27,898 nucleotides of DNA from Wenzhouxiangella sp. (GCA_007123575.1 SKKV01000020.1:1-27898), one strand, 5' to 3'; positions 16,296 to 25,183 are shown, counted from the first letter of the stretch. Translations and numbers: made by a program. Notes: generated by a model not told the origin, from the sequence alone.

Positions 16296-16382
16296 GCCGG
16301 GGTGGCGGAACTGGTAGACGCGCCGGACTCAAAATCCGGTTCTGGAAACAGAGTGAGGGTTCGATTCCCTCCCCCGGCACCA
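16296..16382 (+). tRNA. tRNA-Leu(CAA)
   Basis: 87-nt class II tRNA with encoded CCA. Acceptor stem GCCGGGG / CCCCGGC (16296-16302, 16372-16378), discriminator A, anticodon stem CCGGA / TCCGG with loop CTCAAAA (anticodon CAA at 16330-16332), a long variable arm, and T arm GAGGG-TTCGATT-CCCTC. It decodes UUG. Confidence 0.97.
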
Positions 16383-16418
16383 CACCCTTCGACTGCTCGG
16401 GTCTGTTCAATTCTTCGT

Positions 16419-18128
16419 TTATTGATGACGTTCCCGAGCATTCCGGCGTGGCGCTGAACGCTGTGTGGGTGCAGATTGCCGACTCGGAGCCGACTGACGT
16501 GCTGGAGCTGCTTGGCGCGTAGGAGCTGCCTGGCGCGTAGGAGAAGACTGACGGGGAGGCGCTGACCGAGGCGCCAACTGCCTGTCCGGTACTGCTTGCC
16601 GCGTTGGAGACGTCTGACGAATTGGGGCACTACGTTGCGCCGGTGCTGCCTGCCTGTTCGGCATGGCCTGTCGGACAGGGATCGCTTGGCGACTCGGCAT
16701 TACTGACCGGCCAACAGCGGATGCCTCGCGGCTTTGCCGCGAAGCCGGGGCCTTAGAAGCCGGTCGGTCGCGCTGCTCAACCCGCGGTACAGCACGTTGC
16801 GGTGCCTGTCTTGCGGTTGGCTCGGCGTCCTGGCGAGAACGGGAAGCGCCTGACTGTCGATCAGGCCGCGGTCGACTGGACTCTACGCTGCGGGAAACTG
16901 TCTGGTCCTGCCGACCAAGGCGCTCGGAAAGCTGCGCCTGCCGCTGAGTGCCAACACGCTCGGTGCCTGATCCGACAACACGCTGCCGGTCTGCAGCTCG
17001 ATTCGCGGCGCCCGCTTGGGCGCGGTTGACTGGAGCGGCGTCTCGCGAGGCGTCGTTACGCGTTCCGGGTAGGGCGCCGCGTGAGGCAATGCGCTGCTCT
17101 CGGCTTCCTGCCGCCTCTCGGTTCGGTCGCGAGCGCGCTTCCTGGACATTGAAGTCGGCGCGCTGGCGAGCCGCCCATTCACGCTGATCGACACGACTCT
17201 GCGGCGCCCGAACCGCCTGTTGTGTGGCCCGCTGAGCAGACTGGCGTTGGGCGATTTGCGAGCGCTCGACCAAGCGATGGTCCGGCACCGGACGGGAATA
17301 GCTGACACCGCGGCGATGGTTGGGGTCATGCTGCCAATGACGGGCACCGCTGTATTTTGCTACCTGGCGGCCGGAGGTGAATCGATGGCGCGGGTAGCGA
17401 TGGTGATGGTGGTGGTGATGATGGACCACAACCACCTGCCGGCGCGGCCAGTAAAACGAACTGAAGAAAAAGGTCGGCGCAACCCGATAGGCCGGCCCCC
17501 AGTAGAATACAACGCCGGGACGGTGACGGAACTGCGGCGGATGATGCCAGAAGACGGGCGGATAGTCAGCCCACCACCAGTTTCCGTAAACCACCCGCGG
17601 ATCATAAAAGGGAACATAAACGACCCGAGTCCGGGCCGGTTCAATATAAATGTGGCGGGTTTCTCGGACTACGCGCACGTGCTCGTTGCTGCGCAGGTTG
17701 CCGGAAGCGTAAGCCCGTGAGCGCAATTCCTGAATGGTTTCAACGACTTCGTGTTCCTGGACCAGAAAGGCGTCACCCAGACGATGAGTCCATTCGATGT
17801 CATCGTCCATCCGCGCCAGCAGCTCGGGAAAAGCAACCAAAGCCATAACGCTCGGATCCCAGTTCATTCGCTCAACCGCCGCCACGGCCGCTTCACCGCT
17901 CAATTCGGGGTTTGCCCGCGACCAGCGAGCAGCCTGGATGACCTCTAACGGATAAGTAGCTGCAATCAGGACGTGCGAAAGCACGGTATCTGGGTAGAGG
18001 GCCACTGGCGCCAGCATCTGGTCCAATTCGGCCTGGCTGAACAGCGTCTCGGCTGCCCGAGCCTGCACTGTGGTCAGCGAGCCCAGGATGAGAGCGAAAG
18101 AAAGCATGAGCGGCTTGAAGGTTTTCAT
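16419..18128 (-). CDS. Secreted DUF3300 protein with octahistidine run and hexapeptide-repeat tail
   Basis: Predicted exported protein of 569 residues with a signal peptide (MKTFKPLMLSFALILGSLTT, cleavage near ARA-AET). The DUF3300 domain (about 28-250) includes LDQMLAPVALYPDTVLSHVL, YPLEVIQAARWSR and WDPSVMALVAFPELL. An aromatic-rich segment follows (NWWWADYPPVFWHHPPQF), then eight histidines (236-243). Residues from about 260 to the end are a disordered Arg/Gln/Ala/Pro-rich tail whose last part (480-561) is made of RQ-x-x-P-x hexads. AGGAG lies 8 bp upstream of the start. Function of DUF3300 is unknown; metal binding by the His run and surface binding by the basic tail are inferences. It ends 36 bp past the 3' end of the oppositely oriented tRNA-Leu. 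Confidence 0.88.
   Translation of the reverse strand: MKTFKPLMLSFALILGSLTTVQARAAETLFSQAELDQMLAPVALYPDTVLSHVLIAATYPLEVIQAARWSRANPELSGEAAVAAVERMNWDPSVMALVAFPELLARMDDDIEWTHRLGDAFLVQEHEVVETIQELRSRAYASGNLRSNEHVRVVRETRHIYIEPARTRVVYVPFYDPRVVYGNWWWADYPPVFWHHPPQFRHRPGVVFYWGPAYRVAPTFFFSSFYWPRRQVVVVHHHHHHHHRYPRHRFTSGRQVAKYSGARHWQHDPNHRRGVSYSRPVPDHRLVERSQIAQRQSAQRATQQAVRAPQSRVDQREWAARQRADFNVQEARSRPNREAAGSREQRIASRGALPGTRNDASRDAAPVNRAQAGAANRAADRQRVVGSGTERVGTQRQAQLSERLGRQDQTVSRSVESSRPRPDRQSGASRSRQDAEPTARQAPQRAVPRVEQRDRPASKAPASRQSREASAVGRSVMPSRQAIPVRQAMPNRQAAPAQRSAPIRQTSPTRQAVPDRQLAPRSAPPRQSSPTRQAAPTRQAAPARQSAPSRQSAPTQRSAPRRNARERHQ
16446..16691 (-). repeat. Hexapeptide (18-bp) repeat region in the DUF3300 gene
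   Basis: Encodes residues 480-561 as thirteen six-residue units of the form RQ[AST]xPx plus one four-residue unit. Two neighbouring 18-bp DNA copies, 16507-16524 and 16525-16542, differ at a single base, indicating recent unit duplication. Confidence 0.85.
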
Positions 18129-18207
18129 ATCGATTGCTCCTAGGGTGACCCGGTACGGGCATCTTAGAGCACAGCCTATCGCCCCTCCCCTGAAGCTAGG
18201 CTGAATG

Positions 18208-18231
18208 AAAAAAACCGGGCCTGAATGGCCC
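18208..18231 (-). terminator. Intrinsic terminator after the SUMF1-like gene
   Basis: Read on the minus strand, GGGCC-ATTCA-GGCCC is followed by GG and seven T residues (18208-18214). The stem is short (5 bp) but all G-C. It lies 22 bp past the stop of the gene at 18253-20076, separating it from the DUF3300 gene. Confidence 0.75.
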
Positions 18232-18252
18232 CACCTCTTGGCTGCTCACGGC

Positions 18253-20076
18253 TTACAAATCCCTGGCCACGCGGAAACCGACGCGCATATCCGTGCTGTT
18301 CGGCGTGCTGGACAGTCGGAATGCCGATCGGGTCATGGCAGGTGTACTTGACCAGGATCCACCCTTGATCACCCTGCGCTCGCAACCGGGATTGACCCAA
18401 GCCGAACCGTCGTTGGGCGCGCGCACAAAACTGTCGTGCCAGCAATCTTCGGTCCATTCCATGACATTGCCTGCCATGTCATAAAGACCAAAGGGATTGG
18501 ACTGAAAACTGCCCGTGGGCGCCGGGCCCCAGTGGCCGTCAGAATAGCGCCGAAATGCCACGTTCCAGCGCGCATTGGTCGGTGAGGTATCGCCGTCACC
18601 GGTGAGGTTCTCCACGGTCTCGCTGGGCGACCCATCGCCCCACCAAAATCGAGCTTGGCTACCGGCCCGCACGGAATATTCGAATTCGGCCTCTGAAGGC
18701 AGCCGGTAACTGCGCCCGGTTTGCTCGCTGAGCCAGTTCGCATAGGCCTGAGCATCGTTCCACGATACGTGGATAACCGGCAGATCATCATCTGCGGCCT
18801 CGCCGACATAGTCGTTACGCCAGGTAATTCGATCCTGGCGATCCATTCGCCCAGTGCGCAGATCATAAATCCGCGAGTTTCCAGCACGCTCGGCGTCGGT
18901 GCGGTAGCCGGTATCATTGATGAAGATTGCAAATTCGCCGACTGAAATTTCGGTACGCGCCAGCGCAAAACCTCGCTCAAAGGTGACCCGATGGCGTGGC
19001 CCTTCATTGCTGAAGCGATCAGCCTCATTGTCAGGCGAGCCCATCATGAAACTGCCAGCGGGAATCACAACCATGTCCGGACCATCCCGCCCGACGCGGG
19101 CGATGGTATCCGCAAATACCTGACCCGGCTGAAAACCACCGTACATTCGCGCATCGGCCAGAGAGCTACGCAGCGATTCAATGCGCTCCCGGTCGTGGCC
19201 CAAAGCGACCAGCTGAGTAATATCGGCTTCGGCTTGATCGTAGTCGCCCTGGTCGATGTGGGCGACCACCTGCCGGTCTAGGTCGCTGATGAACTGTTCA
19301 CGGAAACTCTCAATACTGGCTCTCGCTTCGCTGATCCGATCCTCGGCCTCGAAAACATCTTCAGCTCGCAACAGCAGCCCTTCAGCACCCTCGAAGTCGA
19401 ATTCCTGGGCCAGATCAAGGGCCGCATCAACCAGGGCCTGATGGGTATTGTCCAGACCGGTCAAAGCCGCGGAATTACCGGGTTCCAGTGCCAACACCTG
19501 CTCAAACAGATCTGCCGAGCTTTGGCCGGGTGGCGTTACCAGCTGGCCGGCCGCGAGAGCAGCTTCAGCATCGGACAATGTCTGGGCAACCGAAGCGCGA
19601 CGCGTGATCTCAGCCCTGACATCGTCAATGACCGCTCGCTCTGGGGTGAACTCGGCGATCACGCTGATCAACTGTTGTGCAAGTTGATCGTTACCTGCAT
19701 CCAATGCGGATCGGGCGTCCGACTCCACCAGATCCATCAACTCCTCAAGCGCCTCCTGGATTTCCGGATCATCTGGTGCAAAAGCACGCCGCGTCAGCAG
19801 GCTCTGCAAGACAGCATCCTGTTCCGCATCCGGCAGGTTGACTTCCGGCTGCGGCTCGACAGGCTGGGTGGGGAGGTCTACGGAAGGAATGTCCATGGAC
19901 CATTCGTCCCCGCCTTCACCCACCACATCGCCGAGGCGGCGAACACCTCGCCGCTGGCGCTCTTGTTCGGTCTGCCCGGCTTCTTGAGTCTCTGGCGCTG
20001 ATTCCGGATCTTGCGCATGGAGCTCAACTGAGAAGAACAGGACAGATACCATCAAGAACAAAACTAAATTTTTCAT
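18253..20076 (-). CDS. Secreted SUMF1/FGE-fold protein without FGE cysteines
   Basis: Exported protein of 607 residues. A signal peptide (MKNLVLFLMVSVLFFSVELHA) is followed by an acidic, Gln/Glu-rich segment, a helical TPR-like region (about 90-310; AEFDFEGAEGLLLRAEDVFE-type repeats), and a formylglycine-generating-enzyme-sulfatase fold (about 334-606; MVVIPAGSFMMGS, RLPSEAEFEYSVRAG, GLYDMAGNVMEWTEDCW, RVIKGGSW). Where true FGE has two copper-binding cysteines shortly after GGSW/Y, this protein has Ser577 and Thr582. Cys545 and Cys565 are the pair common in non-FGE members and probably form a disulfide. It is therefore unlikely to make formylglycine; a structural, binding or regulatory role is more likely. 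AAGGGG lies about 5 bp before the start. Confidence 0.9.
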   Translation of the reverse strand: MKNLVLFLMVSVLFFSVELHAQDPESAPETQEAGQTEQERQRRGVRRLGDVVGEGGDEWSMDIPSVDLPTQPVEPQPEVNLPDAEQDAVLQSLLTRRAFAPDDPEIQEALEELMDLVESDARSALDAGNDQLAQQLISVIAEFTPERAVIDDVRAEITRRASVAQTLSDAEAALAAGQLVTPPGQSSADLFEQVLALEPGNSAALTGLDNTHQALVDAALDLAQEFDFEGAEGLLLRAEDVFEAEDRISEARASIESFREQFISDLDRQVVAHIDQGDYDQAEADITQLVALGHDRERIESLRSSLADARMYGGFQPGQVFADTIARVGRDGPDMVVIPAGSFMMGSPDNEADRFSNEGPRHRVTFERGFALARTEISVGEFAIFINDTGYRTDAERAGNSRIYDLRTGRMDRQDRITWRNDYVGEAADDDLPVIHVSWNDAQAYANWLSEQTGRSYRLPSEAEFEYSVRAGSQARFWWGDGSPSETVENLTGDGDTSPTNARWNVAFRRYSDGHWGPAPTGSFQSNPFGLYDMAGNVMEWTEDCWHDSFVRAPNDGSAWVNPGCERRVIKGGSWSSTPAMTRSAFRLSSTPNSTDMRVGFRVARDL

Positions 20077-20130
20077 CGATACCCCTTGCTAGGCATAACG
20101 GTGCTAGAACTGGAAAACGCTAGAATAGCG

Positions 20131-20149
20131 GGTTTGCAGCGCGCAAACC
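20131..20149. promoter_or_regulatory. Palindrome in the SUMF1-like / rnd divergent region
   Basis: GGTTTGC-AGCGC-GCAAACC is a perfect 7-bp inverted repeat in the gap between two divergent genes. It could be an operator or an RNA hairpin. Four T residues follow after GGGC, too weak for a confident terminator. Confidence 0.4.
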
Positions 20150-20271
20150 GGGCTTTTCCACTGGACGGCCTGACCGAACCGCTCTTATTCATCAAAATTG
20201 TCTAATTCAGTGTGACTTTACATCTGCAACCATTGCCTCCGGCTCCTCGTGATATTGCTTTGTTCAATGCA

Positions 20272-21357
20272 ATGGGCCGGGAGGCCAAGTTATTGAATCC
20301 CAGCGTCATTCTAGGGGAGGCTTCGCTGCACTGGGCTAAAACTACCACAATCGGGCTGGATACGGAATTCGTTCGTGAACGAACTTTTTTCCCTCAACCC
20401 GGCTTGGTCCAGGTCTGTGACGGCAACCGGGTCTGGCTGATAGACGCCGTCGTCGAGAATCCTTTCAAGGAATTGGCCGAGATGCTTGACCGCAGCAACA
20501 CAATCAAGGTGCTGCACAGCGTCGGCGAAGACCTGGAAATTTTTCGCATCCTGGCCGGCACTTTGCCACAGCCGCTTTTCGACACCCAGATGGCTGCAGC
20601 CATTCTCGGATTTCCTCTTCAAGTCCGCTATGAGAACCTGGTTGAGCGTTGCTTCGATGTCTGCCTACCTGGCGGCAAGGCCCGCTCAAACTGGTGTGCG
20701 AGACCGCTGGCTTCCGAATTGCTGGAATACGCAGCCCAGGATGTGATTTGGCTACCTAGACTGCATGATTACTTGAATGAAGCGCTGCTGGCTCATCAAA
20801 GGCTGCACTGGCTGCAGGAGGACTGCCAGCGTGTTGTCGAAGTCGCCAAAACCGATAACGAGGGGGTTCAGCCGCTGTTCAAGGTCAAAGGAGCCGGCCG
20901 TCTTGAGGACGAAGCGCTGGCCTGGCTGCTGCAGCTGGTCCACTGGCGCGATCAGCAGGCCAAAGCGCGCGACGTGCCAAGGTCATTCGTGGTTAAAGAC
21001 GAAACCTTGACCGAAACTGCTGCGCGCCTGGTCCGGGCCGGCCCAGTTGAAAACGCACTGAGTGCGCTACCACCCGGCCTGCAACGGCGCCACGGTGACA
21101 GGCTTCTGAAGTGGCTTGAGGAAAGCGGTCCGGCCCAGGGCTTTCAACGTCCGGCAGAACTCCAATCGCCCAGCCAGGCGCAGCGGGCCTGGTTGAAGCA
21201 GGCCCAGCAGCATGTCAGGAACCAAGCCGAGCGGCTGCAGATTGATCCGGCTCTGATCGCCAGCAAGCGCGAACTGTCACGGCTCGCGCGCGGTGAGCAA
21301 CCGGATTGGCTGAATGGATGGCGCAGCGAACCCTTGCATGGTCTACCGGAACCCTGA
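20272..21357 (+). CDS. rnd: Ribonuclease D
   Basis: 3'-to-5' exoribonuclease of the DEDD family that trims tRNA precursors and other small RNAs. Motifs: Exo I LDTEFVRERTFFPQPGLVQV, Exo II VLHSVGEDLEIF with LFDTQMAA, Exo III YAAQDVIWLPRLHDYL; an HRDC domain follows (ALAWLLQLVHWRDQQAKARD). ATG 20272 gives 361 residues and 29 residues before the Exo I Asp, close to the 27 of E. coli RNase D. A GTG at 20212 would add 20 residues that look unlike coding sequence; it remains possible, and neither start has a Shine-Dalgarno. The gene ends 51 bp before tRNA-Arg. Confidence 0.93.
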   Translation: MGREAKLLNPSVILGEASLHWAKTTTIGLDTEFVRERTFFPQPGLVQVCDGNRVWLIDAVVENPFKELAEMLDRSNTIKVLHSVGEDLEIFRILAGTLPQPLFDTQMAAAILGFPLQVRYENLVERCFDVCLPGGKARSNWCARPLASELLEYAAQDVIWLPRLHDYLNEALLAHQRLHWLQEDCQRVVEVAKTDNEGVQPLFKVKGAGRLEDEALAWLLQLVHWRDQQAKARDVPRSFVVKDETLTETAARLVRAGPVENALSALPPGLQRRHGDRLLKWLEESGPAQGFQRPAELQSPSQAQRAWLKQAQQHVRNQAERLQIDPALIASKRELSRLARGEQPDWLNGWRSEPLHGLPEP

Positions 21358-21385
21358 GCAGCTTGTCAAGCGCAAGGCTCTGGTC

Positions 21386-21394
21386 TGGTAAACT
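21386..21394 (+). promoter_or_regulatory. Likely promoter -10 region of tRNA-Arg
   Basis: TGGTAAACT is an extended -10 (TGn plus TAAACT), followed by the GC-rich discriminator TCGCGC typical of stable-RNA promoters under stringent control. TTGTCA at 21363-21368 may be the -35, but its spacing from TAAACT is too long (20 bp). Confidence 0.45.
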
Positions 21395-21408
21395 TCGCGC
21401 TCAATCAC

Positions 21409-21485
21409 GCCCCGGTAGCTCAGCAGGATAGAGCAGCCGCCTCCTAAGCGGCAGGTCGCAGGTTCGAATCCTGCCCGGGGCGCCA
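21409..21485 (+). tRNA. tRNA-Arg(CCT)
   Basis: 77-nt tRNA with encoded CCA. Acceptor stem GCCCCGG / CCGGGGC, discriminator G, anticodon stem GCCGC / GCGGC with loop CTCCTAA (anticodon CCT at 21443-21445), T arm GCAGG-TTCGAAT-CCTGC. It decodes the rare AGG codon. Confidence 0.97.
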
Positions 21486-21554
21486 TTTGTTACGAGACTC
21501 GGAGTCCGAACAAAGCCCGATTTTCGCGCATCGCCCCCGCTCGGAGCGCAAAAT

Positions 21555-22094
21555 TTACTCCCTGATGTAGTCTGCGAATCCTGCCAGCCACTTGCGGACT
21601 TGTTGCTTGAGTTTGTCGTCGGCCCCATCGTCGCCCAGGCTTTCATGCACCTTGGACAAGCGCAGGTACCCAGGATACAGATGCACGCCGAGCTGGCGCA
21701 GGTTGATCAAGGCGCCCGATTGAGCCAATGCAGTCCCCCAGGCACCGGGCGTCGCACCCGCCAGCGCGGTTTTTCGGCCACCAAAAGTCGGTTTCATTTC
21801 TTCACCAGGCCGAGTCAGCCAGTCCAGTGCATTCTTCAAAACACCGGGCATGCCGGCATTGTATTCGGGCGTGACCAGAACCAGCCCGTCTGCAGCCTTG
21901 ATGGCCGTGCGCAGGGACTCAACCGCGCCGGGGATGCCTTCGTTCTCTTCAAGGTCCCCGTCGTAGAGTGGAATGCCATGCAGGGTCAGCACTTGCACCT
22001 CGACGCCATCCGGTGCCTGCTCGGCCATCAGCTTGGCGACGCGGGTGTTGAATGATTCGGTTCTGAGGCTTCCGGACACAGCGACGATCTTCAT
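21555..22094 (-). CDS. NAD(P)H-dependent FMN reductase
   Basis: Flavodoxin-fold oxidoreductase of 179 residues, related to YieF/ChrR. The phosphate loop GSLRTESFNTRVA (8-20) binds FMN, and PEYNAGMPGVLKNALDWLTRP is the family signature near the flavin ring. The family reduces quinones, azo compounds, chromate or free flavin; the substrate here is unknown. AGGAG lies 5 bp before the ATG. It follows the RND pump gene by 32 bp on the same strand and is probably part of that operon, which could tie quinone detoxification to efflux (inference). Confidence 0.92.
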   Translation of the reverse strand: MKIVAVSGSLRTESFNTRVAKLMAEQAPDGVEVQVLTLHGIPLYDGDLEENEGIPGAVESLRTAIKAADGLVLVTPEYNAGMPGVLKNALDWLTRPGEEMKPTFGGRKTALAGATPGAWGTALAQSGALINLRQLGVHLYPGYLRLSKVHESLGDDGADDKLKQQVRKWLAGFADYIRE

Positions 22095-22126
22095 GAATTC
22101 TCCTGGTTGAGGTCTGTTTGTAGGCG

Positions 22127-25100
22127 CTAGCGGCTGGAGCTCGCTAGCTTGCTTTCCACCAAAGAATACACTGCCGGCACTACAACCAAAGTCAACAGCG
22201 TCGATGACAGCATGCCGCCAATGACCGCAATCGCCAGCGGACCGTTGGTATCGGCACCGGCGCCGAGCCCCAGCGCAGGCGGCGTAAGCGCCAGGACCAC
22301 GGTCAGCGAAGTCATCAGGACCGGGCGCAGACGAATCGGGCAGGCCCGGCTCAAGGCCTGATCGACGGTGTCGCCGGCGGCACGAAACTGGTTGGTCAGG
22401 TCGATCAGCAGGATGGAGTTCTTGGCCACCAGGCCGACCAGCAAGACCATGCCGATCATGGAATAGATGTTGAGCGAGTTGCCCGTCAACCAGAGCGCGA
22501 ATACCCCACCGATAACCGCAAGCGGCTGGGCGACCATGACGATCATCGGCTGGATGAATGAGTTGAACTGGCTGGCCAGGACCATGAACACCAGGACCAC
22601 GGCCAGCACGAAGGCAAACAGTACGTATTGCTGAGTCTGCTGGAATTCGCGCGCCTCCGCCTTCAGGTGAAGCTGGTAGCCCAGCGGCAGCAGCTCAGCG
22701 GCCTCGGCCTCGATTCGGTCGACGGCCCTGCCAAGCGCCATTTCCGGATTACCGAAAAAATTCGCCGAATAGTTCAAGTCAAAGCGTGTGATCACCGCTG
22801 GGGCCAGGCGCTCTTGCGCCTCCGCAAGGCTGTCGAATCGCAACAGATCGCCGGAGGCTGAGCGCAGCATGATGCGATTGAGGTCTTCCGGTGCGCTGAT
22901 CTGACCCGGCGCCGCCTTGACCCGAATATCATAGCGCTCGCCATCGCCTGGATCATCGTTGAAACGGGCAATGTCCACTCCACCGGCGAGCATGTTGACA
23001 GCAAACGCCAGGTCGGCCGACGACAGGCCGGCATCGGCCAGGCGCTGGCGATCAACCTCGACATCGAGTTGCGGTAGATCAAGCTGCAGGTCCAGGTCAA
23101 GGCGACCCATACCGTCGATGTCTTCCAGGTTCTGACGCAGCTCACGGGCCAGGCGGGCAACCTCGTCGAGATCGGCACCGCTGATCGCGAACTGCAGCGG
23201 ATCCCCCCGCTGGCCGCCAACGATGGACGGCGGCGCGGCAAAGGCAATCACGCCGGGAATGCGGGCCAGCTCGCCGCGCAGCTCGGCGAGGAAGGCCTGC
23301 TGGCTGATGTCGCGCTCACCTCTATCGACCAAACGGGCGAAAGCCAGGCCGCGGTTGACCTCGCCGGCCGCGCCCAGACCGATGGCGGTGAAGTAAGAGC
23401 GCACCTCGGGATAGGAGCCGAGCAGGTTCTCGATCGTTTCCATGTAGCGGTCGGTCACCTCGATGCCCGTGCCCAGCGGCGCGCGGAAAAAGACCACGAA
23501 GCGGCCTTCGTCTTCTTCCGGAGAAAACTCCTTGTCGATGGCGGCAAAAAACAGACCCGACGACATCACCACCAAGGCAGCCAGACCGATCACGGTCCAG
23601 CGCCGGCTCAGCGCAAAGGCCAGGGTCGAGCCGTAATAGTGGTTCATGCCGTCGAAAAAGCGGTCGAAGGCGTGATAGATACGGCCGCGCGTTTCTTCCG
23701 CACGGCGTACGCGCAAAAACCGCGCACACAACACGGGCGTCAGGGTCAAGGCAACCAGTGATGAAGCCAGCACACCAACCGTTACAGTGACTGCGAAGGA
23801 CTCGAAAAAGCGTCCGATAATGCCGCCAAGAAAGATCACTGAGGCAAAGATCGAGACCAGTGTCAGCGTGGTCGCGATAATGGCGAAAAAGACCTGATTG
23901 GAGCCGGAGATCGCGGCCGCTACCGGGTCGGGATTTTCCTCCTGCCGGTGGCGATAGATGTTTTCGAGCACGACAATGGCATCGTCGACCACCACCCCAA
24001 TCAGTAGCAGCAGGGCCAGCAGGGTCATGGTATTGAAGGTGTATCCCATCAGATAGATGGCCGCCACTGCCGCCAGAAGAGACACTGGAATGGCCAGCGC
24101 AATGATGATAGTGCCGCGCCAGGACCTGAGAAAGATAAGCACGACCAGAGCGGCCAGCAAGGCACCTTCAACCAGATGTTCCTGCAGCGCGCGCACGATT
24201 TCCCGGATCAGTTCCGAGTCGTCCGATGCAATCTCGATCATCATGCCCGGCGGCAGCTGGGGGATGATTTCATTCTCCAGCCGCTCAAGCACCGCATCGA
24301 CGATCGCCACGGTGTTGGAGCCAGCGATCTTGACAATGCCCAGGCCCACGTTCGGCCGGCCGTTGTATCGGGCCACGGAGCGAAAATCGGCCAGGCCGTC
24401 GCTGACCTCGGCGACTTCCGCCAATCGGACGGGCGCGCCATTGACATAGCGCACGATCATCCGTTCCAGTTCGTCAACGCTGTGAAACTCCAGATCGAGC
24501 TTGATCAACATTTCAGTTGGCCCGGCGACCAGAAACCCGCCGGGAAACTGCACGTGCTCGGTAGCGAAAGCCTCGCGGATATCCTGCGCGGTGACACCGA
24601 AAGCGGCCATCTGATCCAGATCCAGATCAACCCGTATGGTGCGTTCACGGCGCCCTCCGATACGCACCTCGCCGACCCCATCAATGGTTTCCAGGCGTTT
24701 GCGGATGACATTGTTGGCGTACTGATTGAGTTGCTGCAGGGTGCGATCGCCACTCAGTGAAATCCACATGATCGGGCTGGCACCCACCTCTACCTTGGCC
24801 ACCACCGGCGGGTCGGCATCGCCGGGCAGCTGGCGCAGCACCTGGTTGACCTTGGCCTGGGTCTCGTTGAATGCAACGTCAATGTCCTTGTTCAGGTTGA
24901 AGGTGATAATGACGTTCGACACCCCGGGAGAAGAGGTCGACTGAATGAAGTCGATTCCCGGCACGCTATTGACGGCCCCCTCAATGATATTGGTGATGCT
25001 GGCAGCGACAATTTCTGGGCTGGCGCCGGGCAACACTGTGGTCACAGAGATCAGTGGAAACTCGATTTCCGGAAAGCGATCCACGCCAATGCGCTGAAAA

Positions 25101-25183
25101 CCGATCAGGCCGAACAACACCAGCACCGCCGACACCATGTAGGCCAGCACATGGCGCCGGATCGCCAGCTCCGGCAGCGTCAT
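22127..25183 (-). CDS. RND-family efflux permease (AcrB/MexF-like)
   Basis: Inner-membrane proton-driven pump subunit of 1018 residues, the usual length for hydrophobe/amphiphile exporters. Transmembrane segment 1 (HVLAYMVSAVLVLFGLIGF) is followed by a periplasmic loop with FPEIEFPLISVTTVLPGASP, then TM4 with the proton-relay pair Asp400/Asp401 (GVVVDDAIVVLENIY). TM10 carries the matching Lys (GLVAKNSILLIDLTNQFR). The start overlaps the membrane-fusion gene stop (ATGA) behind GAGGG. Substrates cannot be read from sequence. No TolC-type channel gene is in the window, so the channel must be encoded elsewhere. Confidence 0.95.
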   Translation of the reverse strand: MTLPELAIRRHVLAYMVSAVLVLFGLIGFQRIGVDRFPEIEFPLISVTTVLPGASPEIVAASITNIIEGAVNSVPGIDFIQSTSSPGVSNVIITFNLNKDIDVAFNETQAKVNQVLRQLPGDADPPVVAKVEVGASPIMWISLSGDRTLQQLNQYANNVIRKRLETIDGVGEVRIGGRRERTIRVDLDLDQMAAFGVTAQDIREAFATEHVQFPGGFLVAGPTEMLIKLDLEFHSVDELERMIVRYVNGAPVRLAEVAEVSDGLADFRSVARYNGRPNVGLGIVKIAGSNTVAIVDAVLERLENEIIPQLPPGMMIEIASDDSELIREIVRALQEHLVEGALLAALVVLIFLRSWRGTIIIALAIPVSLLAAVAAIYLMGYTFNTMTLLALLLLIGVVVDDAIVVLENIYRHRQEENPDPVAAAISGSNQVFFAIIATTLTLVSIFASVIFLGGIIGRFFESFAVTVTVGVLASSLVALTLTPVLCARFLRVRRAEETRGRIYHAFDRFFDGMNHYYGSTLAFALSRRWTVIGLAALVVMSSGLFFAAIDKEFSPEEDEGRFVVFFRAPLGTGIEVTDRYMETIENLLGSYPEVRSYFTAIGLGAAGEVNRGLAFARLVDRGERDISQQAFLAELRGELARIPGVIAFAAPPSIVGGQRGDPLQFAISGADLDEVARLARELRQNLEDIDGMGRLDLDLQLDLPQLDVEVDRQRLADAGLSSADLAFAVNMLAGGVDIARFNDDPGDGERYDIRVKAAPGQISAPEDLNRIMLRSASGDLLRFDSLAEAQERLAPAVITRFDLNYSANFFGNPEMALGRAVDRIEAEAAELLPLGYQLHLKAEAREFQQTQQYVLFAFVLAVVLVFMVLASQFNSFIQPMIVMVAQPLAVIGGVFALWLTGNSLNIYSMIGMVLLVGLVAKNSILLIDLTNQFRAAGDTVDQALSRACPIRLRPVLMTSLTVVLALTPPALGLGAGADTNGPLAIAVIGGMLSSTLLTLVVVPAVYSLVESKLASSSR

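Noticed and set aside
16383..16440. Integration site at the 3' end of tRNA-Leu
   Set aside because: No second copy of the tRNA 3' end, no integrase, and the next gene is an ordinary secreted protein. The 8-bp inverted repeat TGCTCGGG/CCCGAGCA at 16394-16440 has a 31-base loop across the DUF3300 stop codon and is probably chance or a weak stem.
18253..20076. Calling the SUMF1-like protein a formylglycine-generating enzyme
   Set aside because: The two catalytic cysteines are missing and there is no sulfatase nearby.
24176..24760. Plus-strand open frame opposite the RND pump
   Set aside because: Antisense shadow of a conserved pump gene.
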